From Solenopsis invicta (Eukaryota; Arthropoda; Insecta; Hymenoptera; Formicidae): a stretch of DNA of 64,000 nucleotides. Where the stretch lies: assembly GCF_016802725.1 (NCBI RefSeq), contig NC_052672.1, positions 12,968,710-13,032,709 of the forward strand, written 5' to 3'. The notes below the pieces were generated by a model. The model was given only the letters and a program-made list of their open reading frames with translations, ran no database searches and had not been told where the DNA came from. A program made the translations under genes and the position numbers. Shown here piece after piece: positions 12,091 through 26,376 of the stretch (the stretch's first letter is position 1; every line of letters begins with the position of its first letter).

Positions 12091-15000
12091 ATGATTTGCT
12101 AATAAGGATGGTTGAGCTTCTCGGAACTTCATTACCCTATAATTATAATTAATATTTGAGTTATACTGATTTGCTCAATAATTCCGATTGGTATAAATTA
12201 TTCATGTCCTAAATAAAAAATATTCCAATTAGTTGATAATTGAGCCATACAGTGAAGTCTATTGCTGTACGTGGCTCATCGATATGAAACATGTTTCTCG
12301 ATATTGTTGTTTGAAACAATTATGAAGGAAAAGATGTTCGGATAAATAATTTTGTTTTACCGGTTAATTTTTTTTTAATGACTACATTTTAAAGCGGAAA
12401 AGGTTTATTACATAGATAGTATTTTCTGAGTGTAAAAAACAAAAATTATAACAAATTATAAATATTAGATTCAATAGTCTTCCTTTAACGGAGCTGCTAA
12501 TAAAAAAATAACCTAAGAAACAGATAAACAAAACATTCGAGCCGAATATATTTTTTGTAAACATTAAACTTGCATGAGAAAAATTAAATTATTTTATTTC
12601 ATTAAAAAATTTTCAATTTTCAATTTTTCAAAATATATAATACATTTCAAGACATTGCAGAAAGGAAAATTCTGTACATTTCTTATTCAAAGTTACACAT
12701 TTGTTATACATTCTTAATTATGAATGATGATTACACGTGACGTCTTTTGATTGCTCGGAAGCTGACATTAAAAAATGGATTCTTATAAATCATAAAATCA
12801 TCTCTAAATAAGGTAGCAACACTTTTTTTTCATTCGACGTGAAAAAAGCACCTCGGAACAGATTATTAATTGACGAGAAACGTATAAGAGATAACATCGA
12901 AGCATAATAAACTCTGCGTAACGAATATCTATCGACAGATCTGTAATTAGTGCTGAGTACATTTACGCAAATAATCGCGATGTCCGTGCTAGGTATCATC
13001 GCATAGCGAGAGTGCGTGTCTCGTGACGATTGATTCGTAATAATGGCATGCACTCTCGGCCGTGATATATCTGATCTATCTGATCCCGTGACGTTGCATT
13101 CGCGCGTGTTACGTACAATAGAACTTTTCAAAATAGATTCCGAGCAGAATTATTCCATAGATTTCTATGTTTTCCAGGGAAAACAGAATAAATTTGAATC
13201 TCGGAATTCATTCCGAGCATAGTTCCACAATACGTTTCTAGTTCATGCCTTTCCATAATTAAACGTGAAAAAAAATATAAAAAGGGTTCGTAGATGGAAA
13301 GTATGAAATTTCGTCATGTAACTTGCGTAATTGGAGCGATTTGGAATATCAATGCAAAAATTGCGTTCACGTAAATTTCTTTTCGATCGATACGGATGGA
13401 TTTAAAATAATGGCCGTCGAAAGAACCTGCGATCGGTGTGTAATTATGTTGAGGATTCGTAACGTCAAGCATTTTTATACGCGTAATCAATGCACGCGGT
13501 GAAGTGTAGCGATCCTGAAATCGAAAATACAGTCTGTAAAAATCCGCTCGCGAATAAAAAATAATCAATGCAGCGATAAAATCGCGCAACATGCATTTGC
13601 ATTTCAATAAACGCATAATCTATGCGCAATGCTTTAGCGTAAAGCAATAAATGTGTTTATGAAATTTGCAGCGGCGCCGTATTCTTAAATCATTAAATTA
13701 TAGAGAAAAAACCGTAATAAATTAAATCATTATGTGAGCATTAATTATTAATGATGCCAATTATGTCAGTGTTTGACGATTAAAATTATTACTGTGCTGC
13801 GTGATAAAATATTCTCTGTAAAACATTAATTATGCACGTCTTGTTCATAACATTGTTATTCTAGATCTTATTATAGATCTCTCTATTTTTTTATATAGAA
13901 ATATACATGTAATAATAACGTAAATAAGTTCTAAAATGGAAACTATTTTATATTTCAATGTAAATTACAATTTTATTGTAAAGGAGGATATATAATTGAT
14001 ATGACATTTCGACATTATGGTGGAAATGAGTTTTTCCATTCGCAAATCATTTCCTCAAAATAAGGAAAAATACTGCGAATACCGCGCTATACTTTTATTG
14101 CATGTTTTAAATTCCTTCGTGTCTTCAATAAGAGAAAAACGATTTTCGCGAGGTGCATTCGTATAATTACGATAATGAGAAATTTCAAGAACGCCTTCGG
14201 TTTTAGTAGAAACTTGGAGCCGAATGCGGCCGTGCAGCGAAATTTTGACCATTGCACCGGAATGTGGTGATAATCACTGTTTACCAACGGCGACATTACA
14301 TAATTTGATGCTCGGCATGCAATGTTAGCGATAAGAAGCGGTGCCTTCCTCTAGTGACCAGAGATTTTTACTGCCTGCGCTTGCTATCTCGCGATTGCTT
14401 CCGTTCTCTTACATCACCGTGCACATGACGCCTACGACATGCACACGTACTCTCGCACGTGTATTGCAAACGAAATGTAATTATCGTAATGTAAGTCCAA
14501 TCCAATAAGAATTTTACTCTGAATGAGTATGTAAATGCGAAGACTATCGTTCGGTAATTAATTGATTAAAATTATAATCCACTTCTATACATATTAAATA
14601 TATATAAATAGATAAATGTATAATTTATATTCTCATTTCAAAAGAATTAATAAATAGACAATTCTTTTCTAAAAAAAAAGAACAAGTTCTTCATTGCTGA
14701 AGCTTTTTCGTTCACTCTGTTATGTTTGAACAATACTTCGAAATTTTCTTTAATTAGTGTAAGCTAATTATATAATGGTATGATTTTACAAGTAATGAGA
14801 CGCGACAAAATTCTTTCGCGACGGTTCTCATAATTGCGTCTTGTACAATTATTTAAAGTAAAAAAAAAATTAAAATTTTTTTATTCTCTATGAGTGTGTC
14901 GCCATTCGTACAAAATATAGTTTCGACAAATTTTGTATTTAAAGATCTTTTATACTTTTTAACTCAGCATAAGCATTTAAGTAGACATGTACATTCTTTT

Positions 15001-18000
15001 CTTTATATTCACTTGACGATATGTCCTTTTTTTAGTTACTTGTTTCTTTTTTTGTTTCCGTTTTTTTAACCACTAATGTGGTATTTAATAATAATCTTTG
15101 CTTAATTCTTAAATTCAATACTCGTAAATTTATCACGATTTTATATTAGATATCATTATTCAAATTTAAAATTTGAAAAAAATACGAAAAATACTTTAAA
15201 AGGTAAAAGGAAAAATACTTTAATTGTTTGAAATTTTACATGAGAAAATCTTAATAAATTTAATATATTGCACAATATTTCAGTGATTATCATGTTTATC
15301 TATTTTCAATTATCAATATTGCACATATATGTATTATAAATTTATATAATATTGAGTTGATAAATAATACTACATAATGTTATAATTACACACACATGTT
15401 TATATACGTTATCTCAATCAAATAATCAGAAATTAATCGTTCTTTTCATCTTGATTTATTGATAAATAAATCTAGCAAATAATTCAAAATAATTAATCAA
15501 ATTAATTATATTGATTATCTTCATATAAAATATGTAAGCAAGATAAGCGCGCTATTATCTTATCTTTAATTATAATAGTGCTTAATGATTCATTGTATTT
15601 TTTTGTAATACAAATTTATGTGGAAAGAATAATTTAAAAAATAAGTTAAAAATAAAAATAAAAACCTGGTAATATACAAATTTTGAAGCAATATATGAAA
15701 CAATCATATTCTTCGGTTAATTTTAAATGAACTTTAACAGAATTTTTATATTCTCAGATTTTTATATTTACAGATGTATTATATGTATATGTATACAAAA
15801 TTAATGTTAAAATATAAAAATTCTATTACAATACAAAAATAGATAAAATAGATGATTATAAATAAAATAGATTTCAAATAACGCATCTTATTCGTATATA
15901 TTTTATATGCATATACGTGTACATATTCTTATTTTGCACGGCTTTATCTATATTGAGATAACGAATTAGTTTGGTAATTAATTTAATTATCGAATTGCAA
16001 AGTTGTTTGCCAGAATTTATCGACAAATCAAGTTAAAGCTCCAATTAAATTCCGATTTACTCGATTCAGATAAGACGCGATTTGTTGAGTTATCGTAATT
16101 CGAAAAGTAATGATTATATCGGGTCGTAACGAGTATTCAAATCTTGTATATCATTCGTGTATAGGTGCGTTGCATAAGCGTACGCACACACGATTTTTAA
16201 TAGGAACACCGGTGGAGCCGTGTTCGCGCGCAAGTACACCTCATTACCATACAGTCTTTACAAGCTGCATTTCGCGAGATATTATCTCTCCCGTTCATTA
16301 ATCTCCACTGAGGAATAGGGAACAGCGTTTAAAATAACGATAACGATGATTGCAGTTCGTGTCAATCCGTCCAATTCTCGAAACCCTTCGATTCGCTCAA
16401 ACTACATCCCCAGTGAAATTCGCCAAGATTAAGCAAGCACTAATTGCACAAAACTTGCTAGAACTTGCGTTCAATATATTCGAATTCTAAGTAATATGAA
16501 ATTCTCTTTCAAATTTAAAATTTGAAAATGTAGCAAATATAAGAATAAAAAATACTAAATCAGTCGACATACAAATTAAACTTATCATTAATGAAAATTT
16601 TGTTGGTGCCTAAAATATATATTTTATCTTCATAAATTATCTCAATCACATCATAAATTTAAAGTAAATTTTATTAAGTTATAAAAAAATCTACTTTTAT
16701 TTAACTAAAATAAATAATTAAAACACCAAATTTTATTCTCTACTTCTGCATTTAAAGTTCAATTTATATTTGTTGCTCCAAAAGAATTAAAATTATTTGA
16801 AAAATAAAATAGATAAAATAGATTGAAATTAATTAGACACTTTTCAACTGAACAAAGATAAGAAATTTGTGATATGTATCTTTACATTTGTCTGCATTGA
16901 TGAAAACAAGAAGCATGTGTCAAGAAGTGTGTACTGTTCATTCGTACAAACAATTCGCATAATTGAGCCTTGTTAAGTGGAGCATTATCGCGAACGTATG
17001 TAAATATAGAGGAACTCGATCGCATTACATGAATCGCATTACATTAATCGCGTGTCATTTGACGTGTAGCTCTGGCAGTTATCTTTCGATTTTATCGATT
17101 ACTATAAAGGTACATAGAGCAGCGGAAAATTTCTGTTCTTTTATGTCACTCCTTTTCTATATCGTCCAGTTCGCACGTAATTATTTTTGAAATTTATCGA
17201 ATTATTGGTTCCAAATATTTTCGATTGCCATTGAAATATTTACAATCATCCAAAACAAAATTTTATTGCAGTTTTAATAATTTTGGCAATTTAACGATTT
17301 AGTTTTCACTTCTTCTAACAAAAATAATGCATAACGTTCTAAAGTGCAATAGTTTTGTACTTTTGAATTGAGAGCACATTGTTACATCTTTATAATAATA
17401 TTTACTAAAAAGTTTTTAGTAAGGACAATAATCTGAAACTTTTTCATAATAAACATTTTTTATAATTATTTTATACAATAAATTAAGAAGTTTACGAAAA
17501 AATACTTTTATATCACATTTATTTTAATAACGATTCGTTCATCTAACATATACTTATAATACATTTATGACTTAAAAATGAAAAATTCATAAATGACTGT
17601 AAAAGATGTCAAATCTGAATAGAACGTAAATTTAGAACGTGAATCTTACCTCAAATAACATATCTTGTTTTGATTATTAGTGCTAGGTCATATAAGACTT
17701 TTTTTAATTAGCTGTCAAATAAATGATTTTATAAACTGCTTAAAAAAATATTTTTATAGATATTAAAAATTTTATTCTCTCTGTATTTTTAGATAAAATA
17801 GATTTCGTTAATGCCATAAGATTGCATTGTAATAGAGAAGCATTGTGCAAAGTACGCTCGGAAGCGGTGCGCGCAAAAGTCGCGGAAGCGGCGAAAAATT
17901 CTTAGCTTCTTAATCTTCGCGAATCTTCGATCGGTTTGCTGGCACATTCCTTGAGAAACGACGATGCCTTTCCGTTCGCGCTCGAATTCCTGATGCTTCT

Positions 18001-19602
18001 TCCTCCTACCTCCTCTGAATCGTGGATGAGATTGCGTAATTCTGGCTTTTCAGCACATCCGCATTTTCCACGGCCCGCTTGGCTGACCGTGCATCGTGAC
18101 TCGCAAGTATATGACAGAGTGATTTGTCGTTTTCATATCTTGTAGATTATCTCATCCGACAATATTGATATTTACAATGTACAACCTGTGTTTTACTGTG
18201 TATCTTTACTTTGTATCTTATCTTAGATTCGTCCAGTAATATAAATGGCTGTGGATCATAACCCATTAACATAATTGATATAATTCAGTTCGGAGAAAAA
18301 GTTCTCTAGATAGAGGAAGTTCTTCAATTTTATAATCAACTAGCTCTTTAATAAGTTTTCAAAAAATATTATAAATGAAACACAAATTGGATATTCTTGA
18401 TCACGATGCATCCTCAATTCTAAAGTAGTATCTTGTTACGTAGAAAAAATAATGGATATTTTTATTTATTACGGATATCGACCCTTTTGTAATTATCTTA
18501 AATTTCATTGTAACGAATGTGTTCAAAAATATCTATCTTAAGAGAAATACTGCGAAGAAGAAATGAAAAAAAAATGTTACATTAGAAGACCACTTCTAAT
18601 AAGAAGCAACAAGTACCGCGATTGATTTGAGACGTTCCTAGAATTGTTGGAATTGGTCCGATCGTACCAATTATTTGTGGTCACTGAAGCGAGACAATTG
18701 GATCTCGCACAGTACTCCGACAAATCTCATGTCGTACGCGATTGCGTAAGTTTTCGAGGTCGTTACGATAAAGTTCTACGTACAGAATTTAATCATGTAT
18801 AAAACAAATAATCAAAACTAAATTAATTCACATGACTAATTATAGAAAATATAAAAATAGACGATAGAGGCAAAACTGTATAAAGTCTTTCTTGAGTTGC
18901 AGACAATTTGAAAATTTCAATCGGTCTTTTTTATAAAAATATTAAAGTACCCATAGCTTTTAATTTAAAAGCCGTAGAGAATAAAAAATCTATTTAAAAA
19001 TTACAATATATAAAAAAAAAACAAATAGCAGAATCATATTTTTCTGTTAAATTCAAGTAAGTAAAGTTTATTTTGAAACTAAAGTTTTATTAAAAAATTG
19101 AAATACATCTAAAAAGATAACGTTAGCAACTTGAGAAGAGTAATCATTTTTTTTTTATCTTTTTACTAATTGTAAAAGAAAATTAAAATTTAAAAAATCT
19201 ATAAAAAATGTATTATATATGAAATATACAGATAAATATGTATGTAAAAATTCATTTTTAAATTTGAGACTTTAATTTATTATAAAATAAATATACATAA
19301 TGTACAATATATTAATTATTGATTATGAACATGATATTGAAAGCAGAATATATTCCTATTATTTTCCTGCCTTTAATATTATATTAATAATTAATTATAT
19401 TTACTTTATACTTAAATTAAGTTCCTAAATTTAATAAAACGTTATTTATTTTAAATAAATCGAATCTTCTGTAATTTCAAACTCGGGGTAGGATTTGTTA
19501 TATTCATTTACTATTTAGAGCAATAGATAATCTCAGTTACAGATGATTCGTGTATTACAACGGATGAATTGCTTTGGCAAACGCACTTCCCTTTTGGCAT
19601 CG
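12091..19602. other. AT-rich stretch without a recognised gene
   Basis: I see no coding exon, RNA gene or clear repeat array. Short CpG-richer patches at 14330-14470 and 17850-18110 carry no recognisable product. The open frames at 12790-13131 minus, 13314-13616 minus and 17936-18145 plus lack domains and splice context. This could be intergenic DNA or intron of a gene not otherwise represented. Confidence 0.4.
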
Positions 19603-19684
19603 GACGAGGTGGCCGAGTGGTTAAGGCGTTGGACTGCTAATCCAATGTGCTCTGCACGCGTGGGTTCGAATCCCATCCTCGTCG
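19603..19684 (+). tRNA. tRNA-Ser (anticodon GCU)
   Basis: The 82-nt sequence folds as a class II tRNA. The acceptor stem is GACGAGG/CCTCGTC with a G discriminator. The A box is TGGCCGAGTGG and the B box GGTTCGAATCC. The anticodon stem TTGGA/TCCAA closes a loop CTGCTAA with anticodon GCT, reading AGC/AGU serine codons. A serine-type variable arm follows. There is no intron and no encoded CCA, as in eukaryotic nuclear genes. A T run just downstream can act as the RNA polymerase III terminator. Confidence 0.95.
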
Positions 19685-22600
19685 TTCGCTTTTTGTTGGC
19701 TCACGATAGTCTCTTCTTTGGTGGTATGCTCGATAGATAATTGGTATTAATCGCAATTAAATTCGCGATTGCACAGTTTATAAATAACACGTATAGATAT
19801 TTGAACTTAATATTGATTTAATGAAATTTAAATACGCATGTAACAAAACGTGTCAATTCCTTCAATCCATTCTTTGCATGAAATAATTAGCTGCGAAACA
19901 ATATTTTATGTTTGTTCGTAGAAACATAAGGTTGCTTTTGCTTAATAATGATTTTTTGTTAAGTAATTAAAATTTCTTTTTAATTTCTTCGTGCAAAAAG
20001 AAATTAGTATTTAATTAAGCAAGCAAATGGCGTATGATAATGTATGAATATTTTAAAGTATTTTTAACATAATTGTAACTGATATGAATACTTATGTAAT
20101 ACGTGATTTGCGGAAGATAGTAGGAATGTTTGAATGTGTCTCTGAGGAGTCATATCCGCAAAAAAAATTGCTCGGGAACGGTTGAACGATACGGTCTTAC
20201 GTAATATATATCATTATCGATTCGCATGAATAATTTGTTGCAAAACCGACCGAAACCTTTTTATCATGAATTATGTAAATACAAAATGGAATGATTGATC
20301 ATTTCCAAACATCCTGAAATAACAGGAAGAAAGAGTACTCGTTATTAAGCACAACATTTTTTAGAAAGTTATTGATAAATTTCTAAAATAGAAAAGACCG
20401 TTAATCATATAATTACAAATATTTTTCTAATATAAAACACGTCCCCAAGTCAATTATATCGTGATTATATCACAAAAGATTTCGTATAAAATTATATAGT
20501 ACATAATTCTCCTTTTCATGATTTGAGATTATTTTTAATTTAATAAATATTCTACTAAAAATGTACTAGAATAGTACAAAAAAGTAAAGCAATACCACAA
20601 CACGCTATAAATAATGACGTGACACATGATTTATTTGTCTTTCGCCAATTTTGATATCGATTAATATCATCGAATGTTTATAATATGCTTTTATAAATAA
20701 ATATTTTTAGTTTATTAATAATGCAATTACACAGTTAATTCTGTAAAAATTAAATGTACTTTTAATTAATAAATAACGACGATACGTGTTTAGCGCAGAA
20801 TAAACACTGACATTTTTTTTATATCGATCGGCATCTTATATGTATCTAATAATATCTTATATCTAATAAAAATATCTGCCCTGAAAAGTAAAGATCCAGA
20901 TTTGAATTCTGGCTGAGATATCTCTGTCAATAAATTGTAAAATATAGATTTTACAACACGATCACTAACATCGGTAATATATTATTACCGATTTAAATTA
21001 TTGATAAATTTAATAATATAGGATTACATTTCTAATTTGGTATAAAACTATACATTTGCAGATCAAATAGCAATCAGCGCGTGATTCAAAGCATAAAGCA
21101 AAATGCAAACAAAATTATTGTTGTTATGAGATCCCTTTCAATAATCGGAAATGTCAATATATATTTGTTCATTCTGGAGAATCGCAACACGCACGCCGCA
21201 GTTCGAAATAGTTTGCAATCGATTATGTTGAATATTTTCCGCATTCCAGAATTTAGCTTTATTCGTCATCATCAATAGTATTCGCATTTTTTTTGTGCCG
21301 ATCTCTGTAATTTGTACTATTCTATAAAAAAAGATATATCGAAACAAGTATAGTTTACAAAAAATATTTAATGCAATGAAAAATTTGTCTCATAATTATG
21401 TTATAATACACCTTTGTTTTCATCTTTACTTTTATAATAGCAACTTTTATGTTAAAAACAGATGAGTATGAAGTAACCAGAGGTAGATAAGAAATGCAGG
21501 AATAGACTAAATATGATCAGAAAATCATTTTCTGGAATTTCCCTGTAATTTTCCAACACCCCCCTCCCCCTTCCTTTGTTAAAGTTAATGTTATGTCTGC
21601 GAAGTTTTGCCAATAATTCGTGAGAACGAGCTGCGCGCGTTTGCATCAAATCCCATTTATTAGTCTTAATAATGCATCAAGATTACGTTTAATTACTTGA
21701 TGACACGATGCTGATAGATTCGCCTCTTCGCAGCCATAATTCCCGTGGTAATTGCAGCTTAGAATGTAATATGCGGCTAGTTTTGTATGTGACGCGATCG
21801 AACGGTTAAATCACAGGTCACAATTTAAATATTGGAACGCATCAAATCAAAAAAAGTCACACACATGCGATCCTCGCGATAACAAGTAATACGTGTTTAT
21901 TAATTAATACTTTCACACTCGCACTCTATTGACTGACTAATAGACTAAGCAAATTCAATTTACAGTATACATATTGCACGTGTTTGCGTATCTCAAGCAC
22001 GATAGAATATCGTCACAGAGCATCCTTTAATAATATGTATATATGTTTCTATTTGTAATTAGCAACAGGGTGAATCAAATAATTAATTATATTTGGCCTC
22101 ATTAAATTGATGTACCAAAATTTATTCTATCTTAATGCTCCAGAATCTACGATTACTACATACATATATCTCTTTTGATCGAGCACATCGTGTCTAAATA
22201 TTAGTGCATCATGAATCAAAAGTTTTTCTGACAGTTTGACATTTATAAATGTTTAAACTTGGGAAGATTAAATATCAGATATCAGTTATTAAACGCGCAA
22301 AAGATTAAAAAAATCCAGCTCACACAATATTAATCAATAAAAAATCTACTTTTTAATTTTTTAATAAATAATCGTGATGTACAAGTATTTAAATACAATG
22401 TACCCAATACAAAAAATCTAATAGATTTTGAATGAAATAAAGAAATAAATTCTAGAAGTATTAAATCATATTGATAAATTCTAATATATTAATATGTTTA
22501 TTTACATTTAGAAAAGTACACCATAGGCAGAAAACTTGAAGACTCTTGTATAATCATTAATTATATCGTATAATCAATCATAATTAAAATCTTGTGATAT

Positions 22601-23750
22601 AATTTATCTTAGATACACGACTGTTATTTAATTACATAAATAATTGTGACTAATTTTGTGTTAATTGTTCCAAGGCTAAAGTAGAGACAAACAATGACAG
22701 GAAACGACATTATCAAGTACTAGATTAGATTGCAATTGGTGTGTTAATTATTGTCAATTACACGCATTGTACTTTTTCAAATATATTAATACCATGTAAA
22801 ATTCAAACTTTTCCATATAGCCCAAACTAATATATTTATTAAAAAAGCAACAGTTAATTCCTGTTTCAAATTAGATAATTTTATACAAATTACTCTTATA
22901 GAAATTTAATAAAAAGTATTGGCAGTATTAAATTAACCAATAATTATTTACAATTGTTTTGATTAAAAACAGTTGTTAATGTTTTTAATACTCAAAATAA
23001 TTGTAATTAATTACTGATCGATTTAATATTACCGATATTGAATGTTTGTAAAGATATAATTACATGTAATTATCTAAGTTTACATGCATGTAAACTTATT
23101 TATATATAAATCGAAATAAAATAATTTAAACTACAGAAAATAATACTTGCTTTTTTAATAAGTTTGCTAATTTGGATTACTTAGAACAGTTTTCTCAACA
23201 TATATTTTTTTAACGGGAGAATTAATGTAGATACTTATATGCACGTAAATATAATTTTTTGTAAAATAATATAACACATGTAAATTTTTCAAAATATTTT
23301 TTTAATATTCAATTTTTTTAACATCAAATTAAAGTTTAATAAACACAAATTCAACTGCATGTGTATTTAAAAAATTTTTTAATTTTTAAAAATAATAGTG
23401 AATAACTAGAGTAGCTGAAGAAAACTTTTTTTTAAATCTAAATGCACTGTTATAAAATGCCTTTACAAATATTGTTTAAATATTTTCTCATGTCTCTTAT
23501 TATTATCATTCCAACGATATACGTTTAAATTTTTAATTAATCAATTTTTTTTCTTCGAAAAAAAATCGGTAAAGGGATTCACTTTTATGATAAGCGTGAA
23601 AACACTTAATCAAATCAAAATTTTGATGTTGTATATTTTACAACTTTCAAAACTCATGAAATATCAGAAGAACGGAGAGATACTTCGGTATGTTTCCTTG
23701 AAAGTTATTCTTTAGAAACTGGCTTTATTATCGCATCCATTATACAACAG
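19685..23750. other. AT-rich intergenic stretch upstream of the SLC26 gene
   Basis: No protein-coding exon or structured RNA is apparent. The sequence is strongly AT-rich with simple A/T runs. The short open frames near 21080-21650 look random, and a C-rich run lies near 21558. I see nothing else that can be supported. Confidence 0.4.
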
Positions 23751-24025
23751 TACTGCGTTTAACGAGATAGAGAGAAAAATTAGAGGCGGTATCAGCGTGC
23801 ACACGCATATGTTGAGCGACACTGAGCGACACGCAGACTCGAGACTCGAGGCACGTGGTTGTAGAGGATACACGATTCCGCGCTGTCACTTGCGGACTAT
23901 ACTACCACACGTGATCGTGTTCGATCGCGCGTATTCTTCCTTATCGACCTTCTAGTTGAAGGATGCACGGCACGGAACTGCACGCTGCTCTCTCTCTAGT
24001 GACACGTTTGGTTTGATCTCGCGAA
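23750..24025 (+). promoter_or_regulatory. Probable promoter and 5' UTR of the SLC26 transporter
   Basis: The 270 bp before the proposed start codon are clearly GC-richer than the sequence further upstream. They contain two CACGTG E-box cores (near 23851 and 23909), CTCGAG repeats and a CT-rich tract. No TATA box at fixed spacing is evident. The assignment rests on position and composition only. Confidence 0.4.
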
Positions 24026-24074
24026 ATGTCGTTTTCACGAAGGAGATTCGGCGAAATGACACCACTCCTTTCGA
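24026..24074 (+). other. Proposed first coding exon of the SLC26 gene
   Basis: The ATG at 24026 is followed by 16 codons and one base before the donor TCGA|GTAAGT. The phase (1) is exactly what the exon at 28226 needs, restoring an AGG codon at the join. A second in-frame ATG at 24056 could also start translation. The intron of 4.15 kb that follows holds a tRNA gene and a long-TIR element. The junction is supported by phase and consensus, not by transcript data. Confidence 0.6.
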
Positions 24075-26334
24075 GTAAGTCCCATTTCGAGCCTTCCGGA
24101 CGCGCCTCTCATGCCAAACGTCGTCGATGTACCTACGATTTCGATCGATCAAGCTGCCACTTCCGCGTCACTCTCGTAACGCATGCATTATTTATAGGTG
24201 CATTATGACGCAAATGAGAATCATTCGATATCTTTACTTCACGAACATATTTCTTGTGTGTATATATATATTTTTTTTTAATTACTATATTATTTAAATA
24301 TATTTCTCATTATTATTTATTGTTATTTTCATGTAAAGCATCTTATTATTATTGTTTAAGTATTTTAAATTTATTTAAATATTGTGTAACATTCTTCTAC
24401 TATTATCTATATCATAAATGTTTTATATTTTCATTGTTTATTTGTGATTTTCATGTTATTAATTGAAACAAAAGTTTTAAAATTAAGAAAAAATCAAGAT
24501 AAATTTAGTCGCAATAGCTGGTATCCTTTTATAGAGTATTCTTGTTAAACAAAAGCCGTAGTTACTATAGCAGTCGTGGCCGAGTGGTTAAGGCGTCTGA
24601 CTAGAAATCAGATTCCCTCTGGGAGCGTAGGTTCGAGTCCTACCGACTGCGTGAGCGGTTTTTTTTTATTTAAAAAATATATTTATAAATATAAAATATA
24701 AATTAATAAAAATTTAACGCAAAAAGAAACTGAAGTGTTATTTTCTCGGAACAATTATTTTTTAAGATTTTTATGAAAAGATATTGTATAGATTGATTGT
24801 AAGAATAGTGCACTTTTTGAGAAGAGAAAATAATCTCATAACATATTTTCTATATGTATTATATGTAATGCCAATAAAGAAAGATATTCGCATATGAATC
24901 AATGTATTCTTTATAAAAATGTTACATATAGATTTTTTGGTCCCGGAATTTAAACCATCCTCAGTATAACATACTTTTTGGCGGTATTAACAAAAGTTCC
25001 ATACAATGATAAAATAATTGTCAGTAAGCTGAGATCGCGTTACATACAAACTAATGCCTCTATGAATGTTAAAATATATATATTAATATAATTTTTATGT
25101 TTATTTACTCTAGTTTAAAGCTTTCCCGTCTATCCAACATAAGATGCTTTACAAGCCTTACAATTAATCTTGTATACTACCTTAGAGTGTAAGTTTTATA
25201 GTAATTTATCTTTCTGTATTTTAAAAATAAATGAACGTAAAAATTATTAGTACAAATACAATTCAGCATTCTGTTATATCAATGTAACGTTGTGCTCAGA
25301 AGAAGTTAGTTCTCCGTAATGTTCATTTCGCTTGCTTGAGCAATACCGCCACGTAAGTCACATATGAACAATTGTTAAAAATAATATTGCGTCTTCTAAA
25401 TTAAAATATTTATAGTTTGAACGCTCAAATTCTTGTCTAATATGTCTGACAAACAATTAATAAACGTTTATTTGGAGCATTCAACGGACGGCGATCAACA
25501 AGCAAAACATCTTGTATATTTTGACGTCTATAGAGGTATTAGTTTGATTGTATGTAATGCGAGTTCTATGTACCGACAATTATTTTATCATTGTATAGGT
25601 ATAGCATTTAGTTAATACCGAAAAATCAATGATATTATACTGAGGATTGATCAAATTCCAGGACCAAAACATCTATATGTAACGTTTTTATGAAGAATGC
25701 ATTGATTCACACGCGAGTACTTTATGTTTGGCTCTTTATTGGCACATTTGATTTATTTTATTTGTGTCTATCGGATTACAATTTCTTTTTATATTTTCTA
25801 TAATCAATATTATGAAAATGTGATGATACATATATACATAATTTAATTTATCAATTACTTTAATATATCAGAAGTTCTGTAAATAAAAGAAAAGAAATAG
25901 AACAAATATTTTATGTAATTAAATGTGCCATTTTTATGACAAATATACTCGGACCATGTCGTTTCTTCACAATAGCCTATGCAATAAATTAATAATTAAG
26001 TAAAGAAAAGAAAAAATTGCATGGCTGTTATGTGAAACAATTAACTGAGGATATTGTTTCTTTGTTTTTCGTTATCGGAATCTCGCAGACAGCGGCGTAT
26101 CCTATAACTGTTTATTTATCTTCTCGTAGCCATATAATAGCATCCGTATGTGCTCGGCAAATACGTCAGATCATTGACGCGGTGTGCTCGGGTGATTAAT
26201 GAAAATCTCACTACCACGGGCGACGTCTCGAAGACAGTAACTAATTAATCTCGCGGCAATTTTGTTTCTCCTTTCTTCAGACAGGTTTCATAACCATGTC
26301 GAGGCTCTAACACATACGCTCATCAATGTATATG

Positions 26335-26376
<42 letters not shown>

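Noticed and set aside
11462..12132. Several overlapping open frames (up to 157 codons) in the CpG island
   Set aside because: They are Arg/Ala/Ser-rich on both strands in overlapping frames, which is what CG-rich sequence produces; splice donors and position favour a non-coding first exon.
25433..25615. 60-codon frame inside the long-TIR element
   Set aside because: It runs into the terminal repeat and has no transposase motif.
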